The notes below the pieces were generated by a model. The model was given only the letters and a program-made list of their open reading frames with translations, had not been told where the DNA came from and made no database searches. Below, in pieces: positions 40,900 to 49,079 of a DNA stretch of 64,000 nt. The position numbers and the translations under genes are program-made. Within the stretch, counting starts at the first letter, position 1, and every line of letters begins with the position of its first letter. This stretch comes from CAVRRZ01 sp963723745 (GTDB lineage Bacteria > Actinomycetota > Actinomycetes > Mycobacteriales > Geodermatophilaceae): positions 682,001 to 746,000 of the forward strand of contig CAVRRZ010000004.1 in the NCBI GenBank assembly GCA_963723745.1, in the 5' to 3' direction.

Positions 40900-40973
40900 G
40901 GCCAAAATGGCCATAATGGCCACGCTGGGCCCGCGCGTCGCCTCCGTAACCGGCCATTATGGCCATTTTGGCC
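40900..40973. repeat. Long perfect inverted repeat between O-methyltransferase and glgC
   Basis: Two perfectly complementary 22-bp arms, 40900-40921 and 40952-40973, with a 30-nt GC-rich loop. Each arm holds the direct repeat ATGGCC twice (AAAATGGCCATAATGGCC) and has only about half G+C, against well over two thirds around it. It sits 5 bp after one stop and 4 bp before the other of two convergent genes. No U-tract. Confidence 0.85.
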
Positions 40974-40976
40974 GGT

Positions 40977-42197
40977 TCAGACGACGGCGCGGGCGCCCTT
41001 GCCGAGCACGGTGACCCCGCCGGCGCTCACGTGGTAGCGCTCGGCGTCGGCGACCGTGTCCACGCCGATCCGGGCCCACGGCGGGACGACGACGTTCTTG
41101 TCCAGGATCGCGCGGCGCACGTAGGCGCCCTCACCGATGACGACGCCGTCCATCAACACGCTGTCCTCGACCCGGGCGCCACGGTCGACCCGGACGCCGG
41201 GCGAGACCACCGAGTTGTGCACCGAGCCGCCGCCGATGATCGCCCCGGCGCTGACCATCGACTCCTCGGCCCGCCCGCCGAGCACGAACTTCGCCGGCGG
41301 CAGCTGCGGCGGCAGCGTGAAGATCGGCCAGCGGTCGTTGTAGAGGTTGAAGATCGGCGTGACCGACACCAGGTCCATGTGCGCGTCGAAGTAGCTGTCG
41401 ATGGTGCCGACGTCGCGCCAGTAGCCGTGGTCGCGCTCGGTGGCGCCCGGCACGATGTTGGTCGAGAAGTCGTAGACCCAGGCCTCACCGGCGTCGGCCA
41501 GCATCGGCATGATCGAGCCGCCCATGTCGTGCACCGAGTCGGGATCCTCGGCATCGGTGCGCAGCGCCTCGAGCAGGGCGTCGGTGGTGAAGACGTAGTT
41601 GCCCATCGAGGCGAAGCTCTCGTCGGGTGAGTCGGGCAGGCCGGGCGGGTCCGCGGGCTTCTCCAAGAATCCCCGCACCTTGCCCTCGGCGTCCGCGTCG
41701 ATCACGCCGAACTCGGTGGCCTCGGTACGGGCCACCCGCAACCCCGCGATGGTCACCCCGGCACCGGTCTGCAGGTGCTGGTCGATCATCTGACCGGGGT
41801 CCATGCGGTAGACGTGATCGGCACCGAACACCACGACGATGTCGGGCCGCTCGTCGTAGATCAGGTTGAGGCTCTGGTAGATCGCGTCGGCGCTGCCCAT
41901 GTACCAGCGCGGGCCGAGCCGCTGCTGCGCCGGCACGGGAGTGACGTAGTTGCCGAGCAGCTGCGACATCCGCCAGGTCTGCGTGATGTGCCGGTCGAGG
42001 CTGTGGCTCTTGTACTGGGTGAGCACGGCGATCTGCCGGATCTCGGCGTTCACCAGGTTCGACAGCACGAAGTCGATCAGCCGGTAGTTGCCGCCGAAGG
42101 GCACCGCGGGCTTGGCCCGATCATGGGTCAGCGGCGCGAGGCGCTTGCCCTCTCCACCTGCGAGTACCAACCCGAGAACCCGTGGACCGCCGCGCAT
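40977..42197 (-). CDS. glgC: Glucose-1-phosphate adenylyltransferase GlgC
   Basis: 406 residues. LGLVLAGGEGKRLAPLTHDRAKPAVPFGG (substrate and allosteric sites), YRLIDFVLSNLVNAEI, YMGSADAIYQSLNLI, FGADHVYRMDPGQMI and the C-terminal beta-helix with repeated hexapeptides (GAIIGGGSVHNSVVSPGVRVDRGARVEDSVLMDGVVIGEG) fit GlgC. It makes ADP-glucose for glycogen or, with GlgM-type enzymes, maltose-1-phosphate. ATG at 42197, 7 nt from TACGTT. Confidence 0.97.
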   Translation of the reverse strand: MRGGPRVLGLVLAGGEGKRLAPLTHDRAKPAVPFGGNYRLIDFVLSNLVNAEIRQIAVLTQYKSHSLDRHITQTWRMSQLLGNYVTPVPAQQRLGPRWYMGSADAIYQSLNLIYDERPDIVVVFGADHVYRMDPGQMIDQHLQTGAGVTIAGLRVARTEATEFGVIDADAEGKVRGFLEKPADPPGLPDSPDESFASMGNYVFTTDALLEALRTDAEDPDSVHDMGGSIMPMLADAGEAWVYDFSTNIVPGATERDHGYWRDVGTIDSYFDAHMDLVSVTPIFNLYNDRWPIFTLPPQLPPAKFVLGGRAEESMVSAGAIIGGGSVHNSVVSPGVRVDRGARVEDSVLMDGVVIGEGAYVRRAILDKNVVVPPWARIGVDTVADAERYHVSAGGVTVLGKGARAVV

Positions 42198-42204
42198 GTC
42201 CCGC

Positions 42205-42210
42205 AACGTA
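42205..42210 (-). promoter_or_regulatory. -10 box of glgC
   Basis: Minus-strand TACGTT, 7 nt before the ATG at 42197; divergent from the glgA box 49 bp away. Confidence 0.5.
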
Positions 42211-42258
42211 GCCGGTGAGCGCGTCCTCCGCGCTACGTCACGACGCGGGGACGCCCCC

Positions 42259-42264
42259 TAGGGT
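42259..42264 (+). promoter_or_regulatory. -10 box of glgA
   Basis: TAGGGT, 6 nt before the GTG at 42271. Confidence 0.5.
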
Positions 42265-42270
42265 GACGCC

Positions 42271-43443
42271 GTGCACATCGGCATGGTGACTCGGGAATGG
42301 CCGCCGGACGTCTACGGCGGCGCGGGCGTGCACATCGAGCACCTCGTCGCCGCGCTGCGCGCACTGCCCGCCGGCCCCGAACTGGACGTGCACTGCTTCG
42401 GCGGTCCGCGTCCTGACGCGACCGGGCACGTGGTGCCCGCGAACCTCGCCGGGGCCAACGGCGCGCTGCAGGCGATCGGTGTCGACGTCGAGATCGCGGC
42501 GGCCCTCGCCGGCACCGACCTCGTGCACTCGCACACCTGGTACGCGAACACCGCCGGGCTGCTGGCCTCCCTGGTGCACCAGGTGCCGCACGTGATCACC
42601 GCGCACTCCCTCGAACCGCGCCGGCCGTGGAAGGCCGAGCAGCTCGGCGGCGGGTACCGGCTCTCGTCCTGGGCGGAGCGGACGGCGTACGCCGCCGCGG
42701 ACGCCGTCATCGCGGTCAGTGCCGGCATGCGCGACGACGTGCTGGCCGTCTACCCGGAACTCGACCCCGCCCGCGTGGTCGTCGTCCACAACGGGGTCGA
42801 CGCCGAGGTGTACCGGCCCACGGCGGCGCCGGACACCGTCCGGGCGCTCGGCGTGGACCCCGACCGGCCCTACGCGCTGTTCGTCGGCCGGATCACCCGG
42901 CAGAAGGGCCTGCCGCACCTGCTCGCCGCCGCGGAGCAGCTGCCCGCGGAGGCCGGCCTGGTCCTCTGCGCCGGTGCCGCCGACACCCCCGCCGAGCGGC
43001 AGCAGGTCGCCGACGCCGTGACCGCCCTGCAGGCCCGCCGGTCGGGGGTCGTCTGGATCGAGCAGATGCTGCCCCGCGACCAGCTCGTGCCGCTGATCTC
43101 GCACGCCACGGTGTTCGTGTGCCCGTCGGTGTACGAGCCGCTCGGCATCGTGAACCTGGAGGCGGCCGCCTGCGGCACCGCCGTCGTCGCCAGCGCCGTC
43201 GGCGGCATCCCGGAGGTCGTCGACGACGGGCGGACGGGTCTGCTCGTGCCCTACGACCCCGACGACCCGGCCGGTTTCGAGGCCGGCCTGGCAGCGCGGA
43301 CGGCGGAACTGCTGGCCGACCCGCAGCGTGCGGCCGCCATGGGCGCGGCGGGCCGGGAGCGGGTGCTGGGCGAGTTCGGCTGGCCCGCGATCGCCCAGCG
43401 GACGGTTCAGGTCTACACCGACGTCCTGGCGGCCCGGGGCTGA
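42271..43443 (+). CDS. glgA: Actinobacterial GlgA/GlgM-type glycogen synthase (GT4)
   Basis: 390 residues with a GT-B fold: HIGMVTREWPPDVYGGAGVHIEHL, THTWYANTAGLLASLVHQVPHVITAHSLEPRRPWK, YALFVGRITRQKGLPHLLAAAEQL and CPSVYEPLGIVNLEAAACGT (E-x7-E) are present. In actinobacteria this gene, paired divergently with glgC, encodes an ADP-glucose transferase that makes maltose-1-phosphate (GlgM) or glucan. It is about 390 residues, shorter than enterobacterial GlgA. The leaderless GTG at 42271 follows a TAGGGT box. Confidence 0.93.
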   Translation: MHIGMVTREWPPDVYGGAGVHIEHLVAALRALPAGPELDVHCFGGPRPDATGHVVPANLAGANGALQAIGVDVEIAAALAGTDLVHSHTWYANTAGLLASLVHQVPHVITAHSLEPRRPWKAEQLGGGYRLSSWAERTAYAAADAVIAVSAGMRDDVLAVYPELDPARVVVVHNGVDAEVYRPTAAPDTVRALGVDPDRPYALFVGRITRQKGLPHLLAAAEQLPAEAGLVLCAGAADTPAERQQVADAVTALQARRSGVVWIEQMLPRDQLVPLISHATVFVCPSVYEPLGIVNLEAAACGTAVVASAVGGIPEVVDDGRTGLLVPYDPDDPAGFEAGLAARTAELLADPQRAAAMGAAGRERVLGEFGWPAIAQRTVQVYTDVLAARG

Positions 43444-43454
43444 CTCCCGACTGG

Positions 43455-43665
43455 TACCGTCCCTCCGCCGGCCCCCGGGGCCGACGGCGCGAGCGCAGCG
43501 AAGTCCGGTGCAATCCCGGCGCTGTCCCGCAACTGTGAGGGTCCGACCTCGTCGGCCTCGAGCCAGATCGCCTGCCTCGCGCCATGCACCGACCCTCGCG
43601 GCAAGGGTCGCGCATCGAGCGCTACCGGCTCCTTGAGCGACGCAGGCCGCCTCCCTCCTGGAGGC
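43455..43665 (+). ncRNA. Cobalamin (AdoCbl) riboswitch
   Basis: Classic B12 aptamer features: AAGTCCGGTGCAATCCCGG and CGCTGTCCCGCAACTGTGA (43501-43539) with the conserved B12 box AGCCAGATCGCCTGCC at 43561-43576. A TACCGT box at 43455-43460 marks the promoter. At the 3' end GCCTCC (43649-43654) pairs with GGAGGC (43660-43665), which contains the ribosome site of the next gene, so translation is likely shut off when the vitamin is bound. It controls the btuFCD-like genes. Confidence 0.93.
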
Positions 43666-43669
43666 TCCG

Positions 43670-44605
43670 TTGTCCCCCCGCACATCCCGCCTGGCCCCGG
43701 CCGCGCTGCTGTCCCTCGCCCTCGTCCTGACCGCCTGCGGCGGGTCCGAGCCGGCCACGCAGGAGCCGGAGTCGTCGACCGCCTCGGGCGACGCCTGGCC
43801 GGTCACCGTCACCGCCGACAACGGCGAGGTGACCATCGAGGAGCAGCCGCAGAACATCGTGTCGATGTCGGCCACGGCCACCGAGATGCTGTTCGAGATC
43901 GGCGCCGGCCCGCAGGTCGAGGCCGTCGACAGCACGTCGAACTTCCCCGAGGAGGCGCCGGTCACCGACCTGTCGGCGTTCACCCCCAACGCCGAGGCCA
44001 TCGCCGCCTACGAGCCGGACCTGGTGATCATCAGCGACGACCTGAACGGGATCCTCGGCTCCCTCGAGGCACTCGACGTGCCGACCCTGCACCTGGGCCT
44101 GGCCGACGACCTGGACGAGAGCTACGAGCAGATCCGGACGCTCGGCGAGGCCACCGGCCACGGTGACGACGCGGCGGCGCTCGTGACCGACATGACCGAC
44201 CGCATCGCCACGGCGGTCGAGTCGGTGCCCGACAGCGCCGACGACATGAGCGTCTACCACGAGCTCGACCCCACCCTGTACTCCGCGGCGAGCCCGACGT
44301 TCATCGGCAGCGTCTACGAGATGATGGGGCTGGAGAACATCGCCGACGGAGCGAGCGATGCCGCCGGCGGGTTCCCGCAGCTGTCGGCCGAGTACATCGT
44401 CGGCGAGGCTCCGGACCTGATCGTGCTGGCCGACACCATCTGCTGCGACCAGACGGCCGAGACCCTCGCGCAGCGGCCGGCGTTCGACACGATCCCCGCC
44501 GTCCGGGACGGGCGCATCGTCGAGGCGAGCGACGACGTCGCCTCCCGCTGGGGGCCGCGCGTCGCCGACTTCGTCGAGCAGGTGGCGGCGGCGCTGCAGC
44601 AGTGA
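43670..44605 (+). CDS. btuF: Cobalamin ABC-transporter substrate-binding lipoprotein (BtuF-type)
   Basis: 311 residues. A lipobox LTACGG after a signal sequence (APAALLSLALVLTAC) places it at the membrane surface. The body (NIVSMSATATEMLFEIGAG, VDSTSNFPEEAPVTDLSAF, YEPDLVIISDDLNGILG) is a class III binding protein. TTG start at 43670 with GGAGG 5 nt upstream, inside the riboswitch's 3' stem. Substrate is inferred from the riboswitch and the FecCD permease. Confidence 0.9.
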   Translation: MSPRTSRLAPAALLSLALVLTACGGSEPATQEPESSTASGDAWPVTVTADNGEVTIEEQPQNIVSMSATATEMLFEIGAGPQVEAVDSTSNFPEEAPVTDLSAFTPNAEAIAAYEPDLVIISDDLNGILGSLEALDVPTLHLGLADDLDESYEQIRTLGEATGHGDDAAALVTDMTDRIATAVESVPDSADDMSVYHELDPTLYSAASPTFIGSVYEMMGLENIADGASDAAGGFPQLSAEYIVGEAPDLIVLADTICCDQTAETLAQRPAFDTIPAVRDGRIVEASDDVASRWGPRVADFVEQVAAALQQ

Positions 44606-44618
44606 GGACCATCCGGTC

Positions 44619-45710
44619 ATGACGGCCACGGCCGGCGACGCGCGGACGGACCGGGGACCCATGGGGCTGCCCGCCGCGCGTCGTCGCCGTCCGGTGCTGG
44701 TGCTCGCCGGGTCCGGCGTCGCGCTGGTGCTCGCCGTCCTGGCCGGGGTCTGGGTCGGCGCGCTCCCCCTGCCCCCCGGAGCGGTCGTGCTCACCCTGCT
44801 CGACCGGGCGCTCAGCCCGCTCGGGGTCGACGTGCCCGGCGGGCTCTCCGGCACCGGGGAGGCCGCGCTCCTGCAGCTGCGCCTGCCGCGGGTGATCCTG
44901 GCCGTGCTCGTGGGAGCCGGGCTCGCCGTGTCGGGTGCGGCCTACCAGAGCGTGTTCCGCAACCCCCTGGCCGACCCCTACCTGCTCGGCGCCGCGGCCG
45001 GGGCCGGGCTCGGCGCGACCCTGGTCATCGCCTACTCGCCGGTGCAGGCGGTCGGCCCGGTCGGCATCATCCCGCTGGCCGCGTTCGCCGGGGCGTTGCT
45101 CGGCGTCGGCTGCGCGGTCGCCCTGGGGACGGCGGCCGGCGGGTGGCACAGCGCGACCCTGCTGCTGGCGGGCATCGCCGTCGCCTCCTTCCTCGCCGCC
45201 GGCCAGACGCTCGTGCAGCAGCAGAACACCGACGACCTGCGCGCCGTCTACGGATGGCTGCTCGGCCAGCTGGGACGGGCGCAGTGGGCCGACGTCGTCC
45301 TGGTGCTTCCCTACCTCGGTGTCGCGGTGGCCGTGCTGCTCGTGTGCGGCCGCGCGCTGGACGTGCTGGCCGTCGGCGACGACGAGGCGCGGTCGCTGGG
45401 CGTGCACCCCGGCCGGCTGCGGCTGGTCGTCATCCTCGCCGCGTCGCTGGCCACCGCGTCGGCGGTCGCGGTGAGCGGGCTGATCGGCTTCGTCGGACTC
45501 GTCGTCCCGCACATCGCCCGACGGCTCGTCGGCGGCGCCAACGCGCGGGTGCTGCCGGTGTCGCTGATCGCCGGCGGCGCGTTCCTCGTGCTGGCCGACA
45601 TGGTGGCCCGCGTCGTCCTGGCCCCTGCGGAGCTCCCCCTCGGCGTGGTCACCGCCTTCATCGGCGCCCCGTTCTTCGCCGGTCTGCTCTGGGTGGGGGC
45701 ACGGCGATGA
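44619..45710 (+). CDS. btuC: FecCD-family permease (BtuC-type)
   Basis: 363 residues, about ten helices. AALLQLRLPRVILAVLVGAGLAVSGAAYQSVFRNPLADPYLLG is the family signature, and DDEARSLGVHPGRLRLVVIL, GLIGFVGLVVPHIARRLVG are found in the C-terminal half. It forms the cobalamin (or corrinoid) channel. Its stop overlaps the ATPase start (ATGA). Confidence 0.93.
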   Translation: MTATAGDARTDRGPMGLPAARRRRPVLVLAGSGVALVLAVLAGVWVGALPLPPGAVVLTLLDRALSPLGVDVPGGLSGTGEAALLQLRLPRVILAVLVGAGLAVSGAAYQSVFRNPLADPYLLGAAAGAGLGATLVIAYSPVQAVGPVGIIPLAAFAGALLGVGCAVALGTAAGGWHSATLLLAGIAVASFLAAGQTLVQQQNTDDLRAVYGWLLGQLGRAQWADVVLVLPYLGVAVAVLLVCGRALDVLAVGDDEARSLGVHPGRLRLVVILAASLATASAVAVSGLIGFVGLVVPHIARRLVGGANARVLPVSLIAGGAFLVLADMVARVVLAPAELPLGVVTAFIGAPFFAGLLWVGARR

Positions 45711-46501
45711 GCGCGTCCGGCGGGGCGTCCGTGGAGGTGGTGGGGCTCAGCGCTGCCTACGGCCGCACCCGGGTGCTCGACGACGTACGCCTCACCGTGG
45801 GCCCCGGCGGCTGGCTGGCGGTCATCGGTCCCAACGGCTCGGGCAAGTCGACGCTGCTGCGCTGCGTCCTCGGCCTGCTCCGGTACGACGGGCAGGTGCG
45901 GCTGGACGGCGTCGCGACCACCGGCCTCCCCCGCCGGGCCCTGGCCCGGCAGCTGGCCTACGCACCGCAGCTGCCGGTGCTGCCCGAGGGGCTGTCCACC
46001 CGCGAGTACGTGACCCTCGGCCGGACGCCGCACCGGCCGCTGCTCGCCGCTCCGCGGGAGGTGGACCGCCGGATCGCCGCCGATCTGCTCGCGCGGCTGG
46101 AGCTCGGCGCCCTGGCCGACCGGCCGCTGCGGACCCTGTCGGGCGGTGAGCAGCAGCGGGCGGTGCTGGCCCGCACCCTGGCGCAGCAGCCGCGGGTGCT
46201 CCTGCTCGACGAACCGACCGCCGCCCTCGACCTCGGCCACGCCCAGCAGGTGCTCGACCTCATCGACACGCTGCGCCGCGAGGTCGACCTCACCGTCATC
46301 AGCACCCTGCACGACCTGACCCTCGCCGGGCAGTACGCCGACCGGCTGGCGCTGCTGTCGGGGGGCCGGGTGGTCGCGGAGGGCACCCCCCAGGAGGTGC
46401 TGACGGCCGCGTCGCTGCAGACCTACTACGGGGCGCGGGCCGAAGTCGTGTCCGGGCCGTCCGGCCCGGCGGTGCTGCCGGTGCGGTCCGCGGGCCGGTA
46501 G
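45707..46501 (+). CDS. btuD: ABC transporter ATP-binding protein (BtuD-type)
   Basis: 264 residues: Walker A GPNGSGKST, Q-loop YAPQLPVLPEG, signature LSGGEQQRAVLART, Walker B VLLLDEPTAALD and STLHDLTL H-loop. It powers the importer with BtuC and BtuF. ATG at 45707 overlaps the btuC stop. Confidence 0.95.
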   Translation: MSASGGASVEVVGLSAAYGRTRVLDDVRLTVGPGGWLAVIGPNGSGKSTLLRCVLGLLRYDGQVRLDGVATTGLPRRALARQLAYAPQLPVLPEGLSTREYVTLGRTPHRPLLAAPREVDRRIAADLLARLELGALADRPLRTLSGGEQQRAVLARTLAQQPRVLLLDEPTAALDLGHAQQVLDLIDTLRREVDLTVISTLHDLTLAGQYADRLALLSGGRVVAEGTPQEVLTAASLQTYYGARAEVVSGPSGPAVLPVRSAGR

Positions 46502-46517
46502 GACAGGCTGGGCAGTC

Positions 46518-47603
46518 GTGTCCGCCCCCTCGCCCACGCCGCCCTTGCCGCCCCCCGGCGACGAGGCCCCCACCGTCGTCGTCGGGCTGGTCGCCGCCCC
46601 GGGCTCGGCGGCCGAGCTCGCCCGGTCGTCCGACGCGGAGCTGCTGGCCGAGCTGCGCCGGCTGCTGCCGGGCGTCACCTGGCAGCTGCGTCGGGTGGTC
46701 GACGGCCTGGTCCCGCCACCGGCGGACGACAGCGACCTGGTGGCGGCCGCCCGGGCACGGCTGCTCGCGGAGGACTGGGACCTGGTCGTCGTCCTGACCG
46801 ACCTGCCCCTCGAGGTGGCCCGCCACCCGGTCGTCGCGCACGCCAGCCCGCTGCACCGTGTCGCGATCCTCTCGCTGCCGGCGCTCGGCGCGGTCAGCGT
46901 GCGCCGCCGGGCGGTGCGCACCGTGCCCGCGCTCGTGCGCCGGCTGCTCGGCGAGGACGACGACGACGCGGCCCAGCTGGTCCGCCGGGCACGCGAGCTG
47001 GTCACCGACCCCGACGCCGCGCACGAGGGCGTCCGGTTCACCGCCCGCGTCCTGTCCGGCAACCTGCGCCTGCTGGCCGGGATGGTGGCCGCGAACCGCC
47101 CGTGGCGGCTGGCCGCCCGGCTCTCCCGCGCGCTCGTCGCCGCGATCGCTGCCGGCGTCTTCGCCCTGGTCACACCCGACATCTGGCAGCTGGCCGACGC
47201 GTTCGGCTGGGTGCGGATGACGGTGGTGGCAGTGGGGTCGGTCGTCGGCACGTGCGCCACGCTGATCATCGGCGCGGGGTTGTGGGAGCGGGCGGCCGAG
47301 CGCCGGGTGCGCAAGCAGGTGGCGCTGTTCAACCTGGCGACCGCCGCGACGGTGGCCATCGGCGTGCTCACGCTGTACGTGGCGCTGTTCCTGCTCTCGC
47401 TCGGCGGCTCGCTGCTGCTTGCCGTCCCGGACGTGTTCGCGGCCGGGCTGGGCCATCAGCCGGGCTGGGCCGACTACCTCGAGCTGGCCTGGTTGACCAG
47501 CTCGCTGGCCACCGTCGGGGGCGCCCTCGGCGCCGGGCTGGAGGACGACGACGCCGTCCGCGAGGCCGCCTACACCTACCGGCCGGACGTGGCCGTGGAG
47601 TGA
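46518..47603 (+). CDS. Conserved membrane protein with N-terminal cytosolic domain
   Basis: 361 residues. The first 190 residues form a soluble domain (VVVGLVAAPGSAAELARSSD and EDWDLVVVLTDLPLEVARHP, resembling a metal-binding Rossmann-like fold), followed by four to five helices (LVAAIAAGVFALVTPDIWQL, MTVVAVGSVVGTCATLIIGAG, LFNLATAATVAIGVLTLYVA, YLELAWLTSSLATVGGALGA). It lies 16 bp after btuD but has no link to B12 that I can see. Its 3' end overlaps the pxpC stop by 28 bp on the other strand. No family recognised. Confidence 0.7.
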   Translation: MSAPSPTPPLPPPGDEAPTVVVGLVAAPGSAAELARSSDAELLAELRRLLPGVTWQLRRVVDGLVPPPADDSDLVAAARARLLAEDWDLVVVLTDLPLEVARHPVVAHASPLHRVAILSLPALGAVSVRRRAVRTVPALVRRLLGEDDDDAAQLVRRARELVTDPDAAHEGVRFTARVLSGNLRLLAGMVAANRPWRLAARLSRALVAAIAAGVFALVTPDIWQLADAFGWVRMTVVAVGSVVGTCATLIIGAGLWERAAERRVRKQVALFNLATAATVAIGVLTLYVALFLLSLGGSLLLAVPDVFAAGLGHQPGWADYLELAWLTSSLATVGGALGAGLEDDDAVREAAYTYRPDVAVE

Positions 47604-48451
47604 GGGTCCGCCCGGAACCTGACCACGTCGCCCGGGCGGAGCTGGGCCGCGAGGGACAGATCGGCGGTGCGGACGACGGCCAGCACGGGGTAGCCGCCGG
47701 TGACGGGGTGGTCGGCGAGGAACAGCACCGGGGCGCCGTCCGGAGGCACCTGCACCGCGCCGGGGACCAGCCCCTCGCTGGGCAGCTCGCCCGGGACGGC
47801 GTGCCGGAGCGCCGGGCCGGCGAGCCGCAGCCCTACCCGGTCGGCCGCCGAGGTCACCGACCACTCGGCGGCGACCAGACCGGTCCAGGCCTCCGCGGCC
47901 AGCCGGTCCCGACGGGGTCCGGGACCCACGCGCAGCACCGGGGCCGGGTCCGGTCCCGCGACCGGCGCCACGTCGACGATCGGCTCGTCGCCGGCCAGGT
48001 CGCCGACGGGCAGCCCGTCGCCGGCCCGCAGGGGCGCCGGCCCCAGGCCGGAGAGCGTGTCGGTGGCGCGCGACCCCAGCACCGCCGGCACCCCGATCCC
48101 GCCGCGGACGGCGAGGTAGCTGCGCAGCCCGACCGGAGGCACGCCGAGCGCGAGGACCGAGCCGGCGGGCAGCCGCAGAGGAGCGTTGCAGGGCGCCGGT
48201 CGGCCACCGACGGTGACCGGCGCCGGAGCCCCGGTGACGGCGACCAGGCAGCCGCGCGCCGACCGCACCCGCAGCCCGCCCGCGGTGACCTCGACCGTGG
48301 CCGCTCGCGGGTCGTTGCCGACGAGCCGGTTGGCCAGGTCGTGCGCGCCGCGGTCGGCGGCGCCGGAGCGGGTCACGCCGATGGAAGCCCAGCCGGGGCG
48401 GCCACGGTCCTGGACGGTGGCCAGCGGCCCGGGCGCCAGCACGGTCAGCAC
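47576..48451 (-). CDS. pxpC: 5-oxoprolinase subunit PxpC (biotin-dependent carboxyltransferase-like)
   Basis: 291 residues. VLAPGPLATVQDRGRPGWASIGV, ATVEVTAGGLRVRS, YLAVRGGIGVPAVLGSRATDT and PVLFLADHPVTGGYPVLAVV match PxpC (KipA/AHS2). PxpABC convert 5-oxoproline to glutamate with ATP. GTG at 48451, one base from the pxpB stop. The partner pxpA lies 12.6 kb away at 61104. Confidence 0.93.
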   Translation of the reverse strand: MLTVLAPGPLATVQDRGRPGWASIGVTRSGAADRGAHDLANRLVGNDPRAATVEVTAGGLRVRSARGCLVAVTGAPAPVTVGGRPAPCNAPLRLPAGSVLALGVPPVGLRSYLAVRGGIGVPAVLGSRATDTLSGLGPAPLRAGDGLPVGDLAGDEPIVDVAPVAGPDPAPVLRVGPGPRRDRLAAEAWTGLVAAEWSVTSAADRVGLRLAGPALRHAVPGELPSEGLVPGAVQVPPDGAPVLFLADHPVTGGYPVLAVVRTADLSLAAQLRPGDVVRFRADPHSTATSGR

Positions 48452-48452
48452 G

Positions 48453-49073
48453 TCAGGAGACCTGTCGCAGCCGGACGACGGTTCCGGGGACGAGCAGGGC
48501 CGGCGGCTCCCGGTCGACGTCGAAGAGGACCGCGTCGGTGCGCCCGACCAGCTGCCAGCCGCCCGGCGAGGCGCGCGGGTAGACCCCGGCGTAGGGGCCG
48601 GCCAGGCCCACGGCGCCTGCCGGCACACGGGTGCGGGGCGTGGCCCGTCGCGGGACGTGCAGGTCGGCCGGCAGCCCGGTCAGGTAGCCGAACCCGGGCG
48701 CGAACCCGCTGAAGGCAACGGTCAGCTCGGTGCCGGTGAGGGCGTCGACCAGCGCGGCGACCGAGCGGCCGGTGCGCTCGGCGACCTCGTCGAGGTCGGG
48801 GCCGTCGAACGCGACGTCGAGGATCACCTCGTCGGCCGGCTCCGGGGACGCGACCGCGGCCGGGTCGAGCCGCCGGAGCGCGGCGACGTCGGTCGCCGCC
48901 GGGGGGCGGCCCAGGCGCACGAGAACGGTGCGGGCGGCCGGGACGAGCTCCTCCTGGCCGGGCAGCGGGCGGGCGGTGAGCGCCGCGGTCAGGGCGCGCA
49001 CCGCCGCCCCGTCGGCGACCTCGACCAGCAACGCGCGGTCACCGCACGGCAGCACGGTGCAGCCGTCGTCCAC
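48453..49073 (-). CDS. pxpB: 5-oxoprolinase subunit PxpB
   Basis: 206 residues. VLPCGDRALLVEVADGAAVR, GPDLDEVAERTGRSVAALVD, LTVAFSGFAPGFGYLTGLP and RATPRTRVPAGAVGLAGPYAGVYPRASPGGWQLVG are the PxpB (AHS1/KipI) signatures. GTG start at 49073, only 6 bp from the divergent ATG of the GAF gene. Confidence 0.95.
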   Translation of the reverse strand: MDDGCTVLPCGDRALLVEVADGAAVRALTAALTARPLPGQEELVPAARTVLVRLGRPPAATDVAALRRLDPAAVASPEPADEVILDVAFDGPDLDEVAERTGRSVAALVDALTGTELTVAFSGFAPGFGYLTGLPADLHVPRRATPRTRVPAGAVGLAGPYAGVYPRASPGGWQLVGRTDAVLFDVDREPPALLVPGTVVRLRQVS

Positions 49074-49079
49074 GCACCC

